DNA of 64,000 nucleotides, from NCBI GenBank assembly GCA_910575155.1, contig CAJTDX010000004.1, positions 124,001 to 188,000 of the forward strand. The letters run 5' to 3'. A program made the position numbers and the translations under genes. The stretch comes from Lachnospiraceae bacterium. Its GTDB lineage: Bacteria > Bacillota > Clostridia > Lachnospirales > Lachnospiraceae. Shown in pieces: positions 62,456 through 64,000 of this stretch. The notes below the pieces were generated by a model. It made no database searches. It worked only from the letters and a program-made list of their open reading frames with translations, and had not been told where the DNA came from. Numbering within the stretch: position 1 is the first letter of the stretch; every line of letters starts with the position of its first letter.

Positions 62456-63406
62456 ATGGAAAATTTTATATTCAGCCTCAATGTGACGATCCCTGTTTTT
62501 CTGGTGATGGTTTTAGGATGGGTATTAAAACAGACGTGTATGCTCAATGATCACTTTGTTGCAGCGGCGAATAAGTTTAATTTTAATGTGACGCTGCCTG
62601 TGCTGTTGTTTCGGGATATTTCTTCTGTTGACATCCGGGCAGTATTTGACCTGGAATATGTATTATTCTGCGCGGCGGCAAGTTCTGTCTGTTTCTGGCT
62701 GATCTGGGGCGGTACGAAACTGTTTTTAAAAGACAGATCCATGACGGGAGCCTTTGTGCAGGCGTCGTTTCGCAGCAGCGCGGCGGTGATGGGGCTTGCA
62801 TTTATCCAGAATTTGTACGGACAGTCGGCAATGGGGCCTTTGATGATTATCGGGGCGGTTCCTCTTTATAACATCTATTCTGTCATTGTGCTCACGTTTG
62901 AAGGAGCTGCAAAGGAAAAAGAAGCCAATTCTGACAAAATCCGCGAAGCGGCGCTTAATGTTCTCAAAAATCCGATTATCATCAGCATTTTCCTGGGCTT
63001 ACTGGCGTCATTTTTTGCAATTGATTTTCCGGTGGCGGTGGATAAAACGGTAGCCAGCGTCGCGCAGATGGCAACGCCTCTGGCTTTGATTTCTCTGGGA
63101 GCAGGGTATGAGGGCAGGAAAGCCCTGGCGAAAATAAAACCCAGTTTTGCGGCGGCGTTGATCAAGCTGGTGGCGCAGCCGGCGCTTTTGGTTCCCGCAG
63201 CGGCGGCCATGGGATTTACCGGGGAGAAGATGATAGGAATCTTGATTATGCTGGCAAGTCCCACGACGCCGAGCTGTTACATTATGGCAAAAAATATGAA
63301 AAACGACGGAACCCTGACGGCGAGCATTGTAGTAATGACGACGCTTCTTGCTTCGTTCACCCTGACAGGGTGGATTTTTCTGCTGAGGACGGTGGGATAT
63401 ATCTGA
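62456..63406 (+). CDS. AEC family transporter (auxin efflux carrier-like)
   Basis: A 316-residue permease with ten hydrophobic helices in two halves, with the characteristic FNVTLPVLLFRDIS and a C-terminal LIMLASPTTPSCYIMAKNM motif. Members export organic anions or malonate-like substrates; the substrate is not known. The start ATG directly follows the folA stop behind GAGAGGAAGCG. Confidence 0.88.
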   Translation: MENFIFSLNVTIPVFLVMVLGWVLKQTCMLNDHFVAAANKFNFNVTLPVLLFRDISSVDIRAVFDLEYVLFCAAASSVCFWLIWGGTKLFLKDRSMTGAFVQASFRSSAAVMGLAFIQNLYGQSAMGPLMIIGAVPLYNIYSVIVLTFEGAAKEKEANSDKIREAALNVLKNPIIISIFLGLLASFFAIDFPVAVDKTVASVAQMATPLALISLGAGYEGRKALAKIKPSFAAALIKLVAQPALLVPAAAAMGFTGEKMIGILIMLASPTTPSCYIMAKNMKNDGTLTASIVVMTTLLASFTLTGWIFLLRTVGYI

Positions 63407-63476
63407 AAAAAAGGACTTCCACAATACGTATTTATCTGTTACAATAACAGGAAAACATTTTATTGAGGTGATGGAG

Positions 63477-64000
63477 ATGGCAATGGATATAACAGGAAGA
63501 AAACTCTTTGTAAAAGCGCTTCTTGAAGAGGGCGTGGATACGGTATTTGGTTATCCTGGCGGCATGGTAACTGATATTTTGGATGAATTATATAAACATG
63601 AAGAAATTGAACTGGTCCTGCCCCGCCATGAACAGGGCTTGATCCATGAAGCGGAGGGATATGCCCGCGCCACGAACAGGACAGGTGTCTGTATTGTAAC
63701 CAGCGGACCGGGAGCGACCAATATTATCACAGGGCTGGCGGACGCCCATTACGACAGTATTCCTCTGGTGTGCATAACCGGACAGGTGCCGTTGAACCTG
63801 ATTGGAAATGATGCGTTTCAGGAAGTGGATATTGTCGGTATGACCAGAAGCATCACAAAATATGGCGTGACAGTTCGCGACCGTAAGGATCTGGGCAGAA
63901 TATTGAAAATGGCGTTCCACATTGCTCAAACCGGAAGACCCGGCCCGGTGCTGATTGATCTGCCCAAGGATATCCAGACGGCCATGGGACCGGGAGAATA
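63477..64000 (+). CDS. ilvB: Acetolactate synthase large subunit (N-terminal part, runs off the window)
   Basis: The first 174 residues of a TPP enzyme: ITGRKLFVKALLEEGVDTVFGYPGG, LPRHEQGLIHEAEGYARAT with the catalytic Glu, SGPGATNIITGLADA, FQEVDIVGMTRSITKYG. These are the acetohydroxyacid synthase motifs (branched-chain amino-acid synthesis). Start is ATG 63477 or 63483 behind TTGAGGTGATGG. The gene continues past the window end. The pyruvate oxidase or benzaldehyde lyase family is less likely given FQEVDIVG. Confidence 0.88.
   Translation, partial: MAMDITGRKLFVKALLEEGVDTVFGYPGGMVTDILDELYKHEEIELVLPRHEQGLIHEAEGYARATNRTGVCIVTSGPGATNIITGLADAHYDSIPLVCITGQVPLNLIGNDAFQEVDIVGMTRSITKYGVTVRDRKDLGRILKMAFHIAQTGRPGPVLIDLPKDIQTAMGPGE

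Overview
This window comes from the chromosome of a spore-forming, probably motile anaerobic Firmicute, most likely a member of the Lachnospiraceae (Clostridia). The evidence is a gerA-type germinant receptor operon, spoIIR, a YlmC/YmxH protein, a SpoVB-like flippase, DUF1934 and DUF3842 proteins, a SCIFF ranthipeptide locus next to a fused SecDF, and strong AGGAGG ribosome binding sites. No rRNA, tRNA, CRISPR array or prophage was seen. Almost all genes in the first 19 kb and the last 13 kb are ordinary core genes.

Layout. 0-9 kb: clpX-lon-engB, a zinc/manganese-type ABC transporter, a Cys-rich small protein, a cytosolic parvulin and an AI-2E family permease. 9-15 kb: a histidine phosphatase and a SpoVB-like flippase on the minus strand, then the Rrf2-iscS-iscU-mnmA sulfur-transfer operon behind a clear promoter and palindrome. 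15-19 kb: a chemotaxis receptor and an ECF sigma factor coupled to a membrane beta-propeller protein. 19-24 kb: an accessory patch with a dispersed structured repeat, a secreted BIG2 protein flanked by complementary 16-mers, a toxin-like remnant with a 38-codon amphipathic ORF, a lone flagellin, group II intron and Rpn-nuclease debris, and a CPBP protease. 24-32 kb: an amino-acid ABC transporter whose binding protein is circularly permuted, then dnaE, pfkA and an rRNA methyltransferase. 32-39 kb: an unassigned structured RNA, a FIST-GGDEF protein and the glycerol operon (glpK, two FAD oxidoreductases, DUF1667). 39-43.7 kb: ymxH, nrdR, yqeG, rpiB, efp and a two-component system.

43.7-48 kb carries the SCIFF ranthipeptide system: a 46-residue six-cysteine precursor, its radical SAM maturase, a 28-codon ORF overlapping the maturase stop, and secDF. 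48-51 kb is a second accessory patch with a deleted cation/proton antiporter, two small membrane proteins behind a riboswitch-like leader, DUF3842, another repeat copy and a conserved hypothetical. 51.5-64 kb returns to core genes: ispE, a GntR regulator, gerAA-AB-AC, spoIIR, murI, DUF1934, galU, a second nucleotidyltransferase, thyA-folA, an AEC permease and the start of ilvB.

Most notable for follow-up: the unassigned 89-nt junction plus terminator leader at 49.8-50.0 kb, the circularly permuted binding protein at 24.2 kb, the SCIFF locus with its tiny coupled ORF, the family of ~187-bp structured intergenic repeats, and the pairing potential between the two ends of the BIG2 mRNA. All calls come from reading the sequence; no database search was run.
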